The notes under the pieces are model-generated. The model searched no databases, had not been told where the DNA came from, and saw nothing but the letters and a program-made list of their open reading frames with translations. A program made the translations under genes and the position numbers. Of a DNA stretch of 64,000 nt, positions 27,102 through 34,847 are shown piece after piece. The number at the start of each line of letters is the position of its first letter. The stretch's first letter is position 1. This stretch comes from JACMLD01 sp044223995 (GTDB lineage Bacteria; Bacteroidota; Bacteroidia; Chitinophagales; Chitinophagaceae), in NCBI GenBank assembly GCA_044223995.1, contig JBGALE010000003.1, forward strand, positions 1 to 64,000, written 5' to 3'.

Positions 27102-27408
27102 ACGTTCCTACGGAACGTTTATTCATTTTTATTTATTTCTACAGTTAATGTGTTCCTACGGAACACCTTTTTTTGATAAATGTCTAATAAAAATCGCTTC
27201 TGTATTTTAGATAATTCATGAAACAGGTGCCCGTAAGAGCGCATTATCTAAAAAAATCGGGCGCTAAGATTTTTACTACAACGTGTTTGTCGTCAAAGTT
27301 TATTAATAAGACTTCCATACTCTCAATAAATATAGACTGTATGTGTCCCATCGGGACATATTGTCTGTAGACGTAATCCAAAAGAATTTCTACGTTCCGT
27401 AGGAATGT
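27102..27408. repeat. four REP-like palindromes upstream of a RAYT-type gene
   Basis: Four short hairpins with 3-nt loops: ACGTTCC-TAC-GGAACGT (27102-27118), GTGTTCC-TAC-GGAACAC (27150-27166), TGTCCC-ATC-GGGACA (27344-27358) and ACGTTCC-GTA-GGAATGT (27392-27408, one mismatch). All fit a common TTCC/GGAA or TCCC/GGGA core. They sit in the non-coding 27060-27488 stretch just before a tyrosine transposase gene, as REP elements do around RAYT genes. Confidence 0.7.
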
Positions 27409-27488
27409 TTTATATTTTACCGGTATTTAATAGAAGAAATCATAAAATCAACGAAGGATGATTGTATATTTAGTTATAATCCGTCCGT

Positions 27489-27950
27489 ATGCCAAACACC
27501 TATACACAAATTCATATTCATTTTGTATTCGCCGTAAAATATCGTATGGCCTTAATAAAAAGTGAATGGAAAGATGAACTATACAAGTTTATTACTGGAA
27601 TTTTCCGTGCCAACGGCCATAAAATGCTCCAGATAAATGGTATGCCGGATCATATCCATATTTTCGTCGGCCTTAATCCCGAACAATCTATTTCTTCATT
27701 GATCCAAAATGTGAAGACCGAGAGTAGCAAATGGATAAATAAAAAAAGGCTTTGCCCGGTACGGTTTTCCTGGCAGGAAGGTTATGGAGCTTTTTCATAT
27801 TCAAAATCCCAGGTATCATCTGTTGTCCGGTATATCAGCAACCAGGAAAAACATCATCAAAAGACGACCTTCATTAATGAATACAAGAAATTTCTAATGG
27901 CTTTCGAAGTACCGTATGATGATAAGTATATTTTTAAATGTCCGGAGTAA
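27489..27950 (+). CDS. IS200/RAYT-like Y1 tyrosine transposase
   Basis: A 153-residue HUH endonuclease of the Y1-transposase (IS200/REP-associated) family. The N-terminus IHIHFVFAVKYRMALI and the metal-binding HUH pair in MPDHIHIFVGLNPEQS are intact. The catalytic Tyr region near residues 98-120 (YGAFSYSKSQVSSVVRYISN) is followed by QEKHHQKTTF. Full family length, so probably functional. No IS605 TnpB partner and no clear terminal hairpin downstream, which favours a domesticated RAYT acting on the nearby palindromes over a plain IS200. Confidence 0.88.
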   Translation: MPNTYTQIHIHFVFAVKYRMALIKSEWKDELYKFITGIFRANGHKMLQINGMPDHIHIFVGLNPEQSISSLIQNVKTESSKWINKKRLCPVRFSWQEGYGAFSYSKSQVSSVVRYISNQEKHHQKTTFINEYKKFLMAFEVPYDDKYIFKCPE

Positions 27951-28140
27951 ACCGGTTAGTTTCCAGGCTAAGGAGATAACTGTTGATTTTACCATTTACA
28001 TCCCTAAAAGCCACTGGTAATAACGGCAGGCGACCTTTCATTGAACAATCGGTCGTGTACTCGCGCAAATCACAAATTTCCCTTACATTCATTACCGTAT
28101 TTCAAAATTCTGTACAACTCATTTCTTAAACCAATACTAT

Positions 28141-29766
28141 ATGGACAGGAGAAAATTCCTCATCGGCGGCTCGATGGCCGGCTTATCATTTGGAACCATT
28201 TCACTTGCAGGATGCAAGGATACAAAAACACCTGATATTGTTACCCAACCTGCTGCAATTACGACTGAAACATTTGAATTGAATGAAATAACCGTGGATG
28301 GGCTGCAGCAATTAATGCAGGCCGGTAAACATACTTCGCAATCCATTACACAATTGTACCTCGACCGGATTAATCAAATAGATAAGCAGGGGCCGAAACT
28401 TAATTCGGTTATTGAAATTAACCCCGATGCACTGACCATTGCCGCTGCAATGGATGCAGAAAGAAAGAATGGAAAACTCCGCGGGCCATTGCATGGCATA
28501 CCTGTATTGATAAAAGATAATATTGATACGGCGGACAAAATGCAAACCACTGCCGGGGCACTGGCGCTGGCGGGTAATATAGCACCAAAAGATGCATTCC
28601 TGGTGGGTAAACTGCGCGAGGCGGGTGCGGTAATACTGGGAAAGACGAATCTCAGTGAGTGGGCCAATTTCAGATCCAATAGTTCTTCTTCCGGGTGGAG
28701 CAGCCGGGGCGGGCAAACCAAATGTCCTTATATACTGGATCATAATCCCTGCGGATCAAGTTCCGGATCCGGCGCCGCCGTGGCAGCCAATTTATGTGCC
28801 GTAGCCATCGGTACTGAAACAGATGGTTCCGTGACCTGCCCGGCATCAGTGAATGGGCTGGTGGGTATTAAACCAACGGTTGGATTGGTGAGCCGTTCGG
28901 GTATTATCCCCATTTCTGCTACACAGGATACTGCGGGGCCGCTGACAAGAACTGTTCGTGATGCAGCTATTCTATTATCAGCCATAACAGGTGTTGATAC
29001 TGCCGATGCAGTTACTGCAGAAAGCAAGGATAAGGCGCAGAAAGATTATACATCGTTTCTTGATACCAATGCTGTCAGAGGAAAATTGATTGGCGTTGAT
29101 TTGAAAAAGAAAAGCAAGAACCAGTACATAGCGGCATTGCTGAATGAAGCTGTTGAAACCCTGAAGAAACTGGGCGCTACGATTGTGGATGTTGAGTATG
29201 TTGACAAGATCAATGCACTGGGAAAATATGAGCAGGAGATTTTACAGGTTGAGTTCAAAGAAGGGGTGAATAAATACCTGGCAGATAAAAATATTAAGAT
29301 AAAAACATTGAAAGATGTGATAGATTTCAATAAGGCCAATGAAGACAAAGCCATGCCATATTTTAAGCAGGAAACATTAGAGGCCAGCGAAAAGAAAACG
29401 GGGTTGGCAGGCAAGGAATATAAAGAAGCATTGATAAAAGGCAGGGATGCTGCCCGGAAAATTATCAGTGATATCATGAGCCAGCATAAACTGGATGCGA
29501 TAGCAGGGATCACGATGGGGCCTGCCTGTAGTATTGACATGGCTTATGGCGATCGGTACAGTGATGATTTCCTCACGCAACCAGCAGCGATGGCAGGATT
29601 CCCGCATATTTCTGTGCCATGTGGTAAAGTGTACCGTTTGCCCGTAGGTTTATCTTTGTTTGGTACACCCTATACGGAGGGAAAATTGATTGGACTGGCT
29701 TATGCCTATGAGCAGGTATCAAAGAAAAGGACGGCCCCGGAATTTATTAAGGCATTTCTTGATTAA
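28141..29766 (+). CDS. amidase-signature-family hydrolase, exported
   Basis: A 541-residue amidase with a twin-arginine/lipobox leader (MDRRKFLIGGSMAGLSFG, then SLAGC). The Ser-cisSer-Lys triad is complete: Lys125 in PVLIKDNID, cis-Ser206 in PCGSSSGSGAAVAA and nucleophile Ser230 in GTETDGSVTCPAS. Downstream GLVGIKPTVGLVSRSGIIP is typical. About 80 residues longer than minimal amidases because of the leader and an insert (residues 340-430, Lys/Glu-rich). Peptide amidase and other amide substrates are possible. Monocistronic. Confidence 0.88.
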   Translation: MDRRKFLIGGSMAGLSFGTISLAGCKDTKTPDIVTQPAAITTETFELNEITVDGLQQLMQAGKHTSQSITQLYLDRINQIDKQGPKLNSVIEINPDALTIAAAMDAERKNGKLRGPLHGIPVLIKDNIDTADKMQTTAGALALAGNIAPKDAFLVGKLREAGAVILGKTNLSEWANFRSNSSSSGWSSRGGQTKCPYILDHNPCGSSSGSGAAVAANLCAVAIGTETDGSVTCPASVNGLVGIKPTVGLVSRSGIIPISATQDTAGPLTRTVRDAAILLSAITGVDTADAVTAESKDKAQKDYTSFLDTNAVRGKLIGVDLKKKSKNQYIAALLNEAVETLKKLGATIVDVEYVDKINALGKYEQEILQVEFKEGVNKYLADKNIKIKTLKDVIDFNKANEDKAMPYFKQETLEASEKKTGLAGKEYKEALIKGRDAARKIISDIMSQHKLDAIAGITMGPACSIDMAYGDRYSDDFLTQPAAMAGFPHISVPCGKVYRLPVGLSLFGTPYTEGKLIGLAYAYEQVSKKRTAPEFIKAFLD

Positions 29767-29844
29767 AGAAGGCTGGAAAAGGGTTATAATGTTGCGAAAA
29801 GTGATTTTGTAAAAGGTTTGTCTGTCCTGATAAATGTTCAGTTT

Positions 29845-29873
29845 AAAAAGGGCCAGGACAAGAATGCCCCGGC
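29845..29873 (-). terminator. terminator of the putative small RNA
   Basis: On the minus strand GCCGGGGC, loop ATTCTT, GTCCTGGC (8 pairs with two G-T), then CCTTTTT. Confidence 0.6.
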
Positions 29874-30004
29874 CGTTAGCAAATGAACAATGCTATGTCA
29901 CTAAATAAACCTTGTCTACTTATTTTTTATCGTACAGTTTTTATTTAAACCGCATCTGCAAAATCCTTTTGTATTGCTGCACGAAGAAAGATTGTCGGTA
30001 ATCA
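29845..30004 (-). ncRNA. putative small RNA (or 29-codon leaderless peptide)
   Basis: A self-contained minus-strand transcription unit inferred from signals: motif promoter C (30010-30078) with its -7 element ending at 30010, and a Rho-independent terminator at 29845-29873, giving an RNA of about 160 nt. An ATG at 30005-30003 opens 29 codons (to 29916; Cys-rich, MITDNLSSCSNTKGFCRCGL), but it lies at the predicted start site with no leader, so a non-coding RNA is at least as likely. The rest of 29767-30194 shows nothing else. Confidence 0.4.
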
Positions 30005-30009
30005 TGCTG

Positions 30010-30078
30010 CTAAAGTACGCGTGCTGACGGGATGAGACTATAGAACTAATTCTATCTTGGCATAGAAATATTTCTATG
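30010..30078 (-). promoter_or_regulatory. motif promoter C (upstream of the putative small RNA)
   Basis: Plus strand: TTCTATC (30050-30056), GGCATAGAA (30059-30067), 4 nt, TTCTATG (30072-30078); the last two arms form an 18-bp palindrome 30061-30078. An extra TAGAA (30041-30045) makes a second dyad with TTCTA. On the minus strand, exactly 32 nt after the motif, comes TACTTTAG (30017-30010). Same architecture as the promoters at 16.4 and 17.6 kb. Confidence 0.75.
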
Positions 30079-30194
30079 TCTTTGAAAACAGTTTTTAGCC
30101 GGGTGAATGACAAGCCAGGAAATAAATCAATCAATACCTGTCAAAAAAGGGGGTGTGCTGTACAGGAATTGGAGGACTGGAAAGGCGAGTTCAA

Positions 30195-31901
30195 TTAAAC
30201 ATTTCTATTTACCGGGAAATTAAAGCCAAATTTGCTGCCCTCACCCAGTTTGCTTTCCACCCAAATGGTACCGCCCTGTGCTTCAATAAATTCTTTGGAT
30301 ATGGCAAGACCGAGCCCTGTGCCGGTCCTTTCCTGTGTGCCGGGCACCTTAAAATAACGGTCAAAAATCCTGGGCAAATATTTTTCATCAATACCACTGC
30401 CGTAATCACGAACGGTAAATTCAATATGGTTGTTTACATTCCCCGCATTGATCTCTATCGTTGATCCTTCCGGTGCAAATTTCACGGCGTTGGTTAAAAA
30501 ATTAATCAGTACCCAGGAAGTTTTTTCCTCATCAGTAATAATGGGCGACAAATCTTTTTCTACCTGCCGTTGGAGTGAAATATTTTTTTGCTGTGCCTGG
30601 AAGCTGACGGCTTGTATCGCATGATTGACGATATCAGTTGGATTGGCGGGATGAAGCTTTAGCTGGATATTGCCCGTTTCCACCTGTGCCATATTCAGCA
30701 ATTCCCCGGTTATCTTCAATAAACGGTCTGCATCATCACGGATGCTGTGAATTAATTCCTTTTGTTCGTTGCCCATGCTGCCTATTCTTTCATCTGTAAG
30801 CAATTGTGCACTCATTTTAATAGAAGAAATAGGTGTTTTCAATTCATGCGATACCGTAGCAATGAAATTTGTCTTCGCTTCATTCAATTCATGAAAGATA
30901 GTAACGTTCCGCAATACAATTACCTGCCCAATGACAGTATCGTTGCTTTTAACATTTAATATGTCTTTATTAAAATAACTTTCTTTATTGTCGGCATAAA
31001 TTTTCAATTCTTTTTTTTGCCCGTTTTCCTGCAGCAGTGTCCGCATCAGGTCGTTGCGCAGCGCAATATCGGGTGCATATTTCCCAACGATATCGCTTTC
31101 TTTCAACCCGAGCAGGTTTTGCGCTACTACATTGAGAAAAAGTATATTCATTTTTGTATCCAAACCAATAATGCCGTCTTTCATTTGGTTAATGATGGTT
31201 TCAATACGGCTTTTTTCAAACTGCAGCTTTGCGATATTGCTATGTTCGTATTCGTCCAGCTTTTCCGCCATGGCATTGAAAGCATTGGCCAGTTCGCCCA
31301 GTTCATCACCCTGCTTGAGAAAAATGCGTTTGCCATAATTTTTTGCAGCTATCTCCTTGATACCTTCTGATAATGATTGAATCGGGCCCGAGATGATACC
31401 CGGCAGGTTGAATATAAAAGTGAATGAAACAAGGGTCAGTACTGTAAACAGCAAAGTAAGCCAAAGATTGGCGCGGTCCGCTGCTTTTTGCACCACATCA
31501 TTTTTGCGGAGTATGGCCAGCTCATTCAAATCCTGTATGCGGATGATCGATTGCCTTATTTCGGGGTAGTTGGTAGAATCGTATGGGTTGGCGACCAGTT
31601 CGGTGAAATTCTTTCTCAGTTCAGCGGTAGCTTCTCTTTCTCCTTCTTCAGTTATATTATGTTCCTGTTTTACCAGGTTGTCTTCAAACAATTGTACGGC
31701 ATCTTTTTTTATTTTGATTGTTTCCAGTGACTTAAGCATGTTGTTGCAGTACAGCAGTGATTCATGGTTGTTTTTGAGAACAGCGTTAGCATCCCTGCTC
31801 AGGCGGTTGATATTGAATATTCCCAGTACGCCAAAGAGCACGATCACGATAAACAGGAATATTAACCCCAGCGATAATTTCGTTTTTAATTTCATTCCCA
31901 T
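30195..31901 (-). CDS. membrane sensor histidine kinase (HAMP-PAS-HisKA-HATPase)
   Basis: A 568-residue kinase. Membrane segment 1 (about residues 9-28), a periplasmic helical sensor region with DSTNYPEIRQSIIRIQDL, membrane segment 2 (about 148-170), HAMP (SGPIQSLSEGIKEIAAKNYG), PAS, then the phospho-acceptor His in TNFIATVSHELKTPISSIKM and ATPase boxes NFLTNAVKFAPEG, RDYGSGIDEKYLPRIFDRYF and GTGLGLAISKEF. Its start lies 1 nt after the stop of the KdpD-domain gene, so the two are coupled and probably work together in potassium or turgor sensing. This replaces the kinase half of a classical KdpD. Confidence 0.93.
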   Translation of the reverse strand: MGMKLKTKLSLGLIFLFIVIVLFGVLGIFNINRLSRDANAVLKNNHESLLYCNNMLKSLETIKIKKDAVQLFEDNLVKQEHNITEEGEREATAELRKNFTELVANPYDSTNYPEIRQSIIRIQDLNELAILRKNDVVQKAADRANLWLTLLFTVLTLVSFTFIFNLPGIISGPIQSLSEGIKEIAAKNYGKRIFLKQGDELGELANAFNAMAEKLDEYEHSNIAKLQFEKSRIETIINQMKDGIIGLDTKMNILFLNVVAQNLLGLKESDIVGKYAPDIALRNDLMRTLLQENGQKKELKIYADNKESYFNKDILNVKSNDTVIGQVIVLRNVTIFHELNEAKTNFIATVSHELKTPISSIKMSAQLLTDERIGSMGNEQKELIHSIRDDADRLLKITGELLNMAQVETGNIQLKLHPANPTDIVNHAIQAVSFQAQQKNISLQRQVEKDLSPIITDEEKTSWVLINFLTNAVKFAPEGSTIEINAGNVNNHIEFTVRDYGSGIDEKYLPRIFDRYFKVPGTQERTGTGLGLAISKEFIEAQGGTIWVESKLGEGSKFGFNFPVNRNV

Positions 31902-31902
31902 G

Positions 31903-33027
31903 TTACGATAATATTACAATATCAATATCTGCTGCCGATAGTTTATTTAATAACTGGTTAAACACCGCCGTACTCAAAATTACATTGAATAAGTTTAGAT
32001 GTGGTTTGCCGATGCAAATAGTAGTAATATCTTTTTGCTCGGCTATTTCAATAATTCCCTTTGAAATATTGTTGTGTTTCACTTTGATGACTTCTGCCCC
32101 CAGTTCGGTCGCCAGTTTAAGGTTATTGATAAGGTGTCGTTGTGCTGCCAGCCCAATCTTATTTCCGTCTTCCTTTGGCGTTTGCACATACAATACATAC
32201 CATTTGGAATTGTAATAAGCAGCCAGTCTTGCTGTCTTACGGATCACCATTGCGGCAATCTGGTGATTACTGCTGATACAACCCATGAATCTTTCGGTAC
32301 GAAGGTGTGTATTGCGGGGCAGTTCCGTTTCAATCTTTCTTTCTACCTGGCTGGCCACTTCTTTTAAGGCCAGTTCGCGCAATTGAAGAATTTTTTCCGA
32401 CTGAAAAAAATTGCGCATCGCCGTTTCCACCTTATCGGCAGTATATATTTTCCCTTCTTTTAAACGTGTCACCAGTTCATCAGCGGTCAAATCAATATTT
32501 ACCACTTCATCGGCCTGCTGCAATACACTGTCGGGGACACGTTCTGCCACATCGATACCTGTAATGGCTTTTACTTCTTCGTTAAGACTTTCTATGTGCT
32601 GAATATTTACGGCGCTGATGACGTTGATACCTGCTTCCAGGATATCCATTACATCCTGCCATCTTTTTTCATTTTTACTGCCCTCAATATTAGTATGCGC
32701 CAATTCATCAACAATTACTACTTCCGGGTGAAGGTTGATGACCGCCTGCACATCCAGTTCTTCCAGTTCCTTGCCCTTGTAAAATAACTTTCTTCTTGGT
32801 ATTACCGGCAACCCTTCCAGCAGCGCGTGTGTTTCTTTCCGGTTATGCGTTTCAATATAGCCGATCTTAATGTCGACGCCGTTTCGCAGGAGTGTTTGTG
32901 CTTCCTGCAACATGCGAAATGTCTTACCCACACCGGCACTCATGCCAATGTAAATTTTAAACTTTCCCCGGCGCGATTTCCGGATAAGTTCTAAAAACTG
33001 TTCCGCATTTTTTTCCTGGTCAGGCAT
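31903..33027 (-). CDS. stand-alone KdpD sensor-domain plus USP-domain protein
   Basis: A 374-residue cytoplasmic protein equal to the N-terminal half of KdpD. The KdpD domain has a Walker-A-like GMSAGVGKTFRMLQEA, IGYIETHNRKETHALLEGL, VIVDELAHTN and VISAVNIQHIESLNEEV; from about residue 245 a universal-stress-protein domain follows. It ends without the four membrane helices, GAF and kinase domains of enterobacterial KdpD. These functions are supplied by the separate kinase gene 1 nt downstream. It presumably reports cytoplasmic signals to that kinase. Confidence 0.92.
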   Translation of the reverse strand: MPDQEKNAEQFLELIRKSRRGKFKIYIGMSAGVGKTFRMLQEAQTLLRNGVDIKIGYIETHNRKETHALLEGLPVIPRRKLFYKGKELEELDVQAVINLHPEVVIVDELAHTNIEGSKNEKRWQDVMDILEAGINVISAVNIQHIESLNEEVKAITGIDVAERVPDSVLQQADEVVNIDLTADELVTRLKEGKIYTADKVETAMRNFFQSEKILQLRELALKEVASQVERKIETELPRNTHLRTERFMGCISSNHQIAAMVIRKTARLAAYYNSKWYVLYVQTPKEDGNKIGLAAQRHLINNLKLATELGAEVIKVKHNNISKGIIEIAEQKDITTICIGKPHLNLFNVILSTAVFNQLLNKLSAADIDIVILS

Positions 33028-33082
33028 ACAATTGTTTCAATAGCAAACTGATTTTTTGTCGTCATCCAACGCTTATACTTGT

Positions 33083-34144
33083 CTAAAAATGATACATCAC
33101 TGCAAGTATAAAACTACCACTCGATTTGGTTGATTCGGTCGCTGACTTATAAAAAACTTTGTTCCCGGCATTATCAAATCGCAGCTCTGGTACTATCGTA
33201 AGGTTATCTGCCTTGAAATTGGCAGACAGGGTAGGGGCAAACGCATTTTTCAAACCAAGGTACTGGTCTTTGTCGGCGATGTATTCGCCTCTTAGTGTGA
33301 CACCGAACCAGCTAACTGGGTCAAAGTTCAAATATACTGCTACGCCACCCCAATTGTAGGTTGTAAAATTTCCAGAACTGTCACTGTCAATTTTTGCTGT
33401 TTGCCAGGTACCGTTGAAGCCAATACTAAATTGACCAGAGACAGTATAGGTGGCTACTATATCTTCCTGAACTGTTTTTTTATAGTCGTTTTGTTTTCCG
33501 GCAACGAAATTGAAATAAGCTTTTAACTTATCATCTTTCGAAGCAGTGGATAACTGCCCGATAAATGATTTTGGCATAGCGGGTGCCGTCCGGAAATCTG
33601 TTGGGTTGGATACACCAACCATTAAAGCACTTTTACCACCAAGACTGACATCTGCTTTTAATCCTGTATGTGAAAAGGGGCCATTGGTAAACATATAACT
33701 CATACTGTAGTTCCTGTTGAGGTATGCGTCCAGCACTTCATATCCTACATGTGTTCCCCATGTACCGAGTGTGAATTTCACAGCAGCAGAAGGAGCGTAG
33801 GTTATATACAATTGTTTAATGGCAAGCGATGTGTTGGCATCGTTGTAAGAAAATTCTTCTGCTCTTTTGCCAAATCCCAAATCAACTGTTGCACTCACCT
33901 TGCCAAAGCTATGATCTGCACGCAGGGATGCCATTCCCAACTCGAACGAATTACTCGAATGGGTAAAACTGGTCAGGCTGTTATATGGAAAAGTTTTTGG
34001 GTTATTGAAGTTGTACCGGTAATAAGCATCAACCGACCCGGTTATTACTACCGGGGCAGGTCTTTTTGTTGAATCTGCCGCCTGGGAAAAAGCAATTTGA
34101 GTTCCTGCCGGAATAATTATCACCGCGCATAGTATCTTTTTCAT
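33083..34144 (-). CDS. outer-membrane beta-barrel porin of the kdp operon
   Basis: A 353-residue protein: signal peptide (KILCAVIIIPAGTQIAFSQ), then alternating beta-strands (ITGSVDAYYRYNFNNP, LKAYFNFVAGKQND, ITVRG-like segments) and a terminal aromatic, SGSFILAVMYHF, as required for barrel insertion. It resembles OmpL-like/putative porin-2 proteins. Lies between kdpC and the sensor gene on the same strand, so it may be a potassium or osmolyte porin co-produced with Kdp; that role is inferred. Confidence 0.82.
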   Translation of the reverse strand: MKKILCAVIIIPAGTQIAFSQAADSTKRPAPVVITGSVDAYYRYNFNNPKTFPYNSLTSFTHSSNSFELGMASLRADHSFGKVSATVDLGFGKRAEEFSYNDANTSLAIKQLYITYAPSAAVKFTLGTWGTHVGYEVLDAYLNRNYSMSYMFTNGPFSHTGLKADVSLGGKSALMVGVSNPTDFRTAPAMPKSFIGQLSTASKDDKLKAYFNFVAGKQNDYKKTVQEDIVATYTVSGQFSIGFNGTWQTAKIDSDSSGNFTTYNWGGVAVYLNFDPVSWFGVTLRGEYIADKDQYLGLKNAFAPTLSANFKADNLTIVPELRFDNAGNKVFYKSATESTKSSGSFILAVMYHF

Positions 34145-34246
34145 CGATTGACGTATTTACTTTCTACTTTTTAATTTATATGATGCCCCTCCCTGGAGAA
34201 GGTGCGGGCTTAACACCTGAAATCAACGAAATCGTTTAACTACATT

Positions 34247-34810
34247 TTATTTTAGTTTGTCCAGCTCAGTATTTAATTTCAGCACATTCACTTTTTCCGG
34301 GCCAAATAATCCCAGGAAAGGCTTCACGGTATTACTTTGAATCAACTCATTAATTTTACTTTCATCTATTTTGCGGGCTGTGGCAATGCGTTTAGCCTGT
34401 ACCAATGCACCTGCAGGAGACAGATCGGGATCCAATCCACTGCCGGATGCTGTTACCAGTTCAGCCGGGATATCCTTTTTTTTGACACCGGGGTTGTGTA
34501 CTAAAAATGTGTCTATCCTGTCCTCTACCTGTTTGAGGTAATCAGGGTTGGATGGCCCCTTATTGCTTCCTGAACTGCCAGCGGCGTTGTATCCTGCAGC
34601 AGAAGGGCGTCCCCAGAAATAATTATCCCGGGTAAAACTCTGACCGACCAGTTGATAACCGACCACTTTCCCATTTACAGAAACGGTTTCACCTTTTCCC
34701 TTGTTGGGTGCAGCCTGCGCAATGCCAAGTATCAGTAAAGAATATATGCCCACAAATACTATGATACTGATGATCGTAAGTCTTATTGCGGGAAGAATAT
34801 GTTGTTTCAT
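34247..34810 (-). CDS. kdpC: potassium-transporting ATPase subunit KdpC
   Basis: A 187-residue accessory subunit with one N-terminal membrane helix (RLTIISIIVFVGIYSLLILG). Start at 34810 is the canonical MKQHILPAIRL; a longer open frame overlaps kdpB. Family motifs: FTRDNYFWGRPSAAGYNAAGSS, SNKGPSNPDY, PAELVTASGSGLDPDLSP, and IDESKINELIQSNT. Completes KdpFABC. Confidence 0.96.
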   Translation of the reverse strand: MKQHILPAIRLTIISIIVFVGIYSLLILGIAQAAPNKGKGETVSVNGKVVGYQLVGQSFTRDNYFWGRPSAAGYNAAGSSGSNKGPSNPDYLKQVEDRIDTFLVHNPGVKKKDIPAELVTASGSGLDPDLSPAGALVQAKRIATARKIDESKINELIQSNTVKPFLGLFGPEKVNVLKLNTELDKLK

Positions 34811-34847
34811 TGTTTTAAATTTTAAGAATAAGTTGTATGCACTATTT

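Noticed and set aside
27102..27408. CRISPR array
   Set aside because: The repeats are four short palindromes with unequal spacing and differing sequence; no direct-repeat/spacer periodicity and no cas genes.
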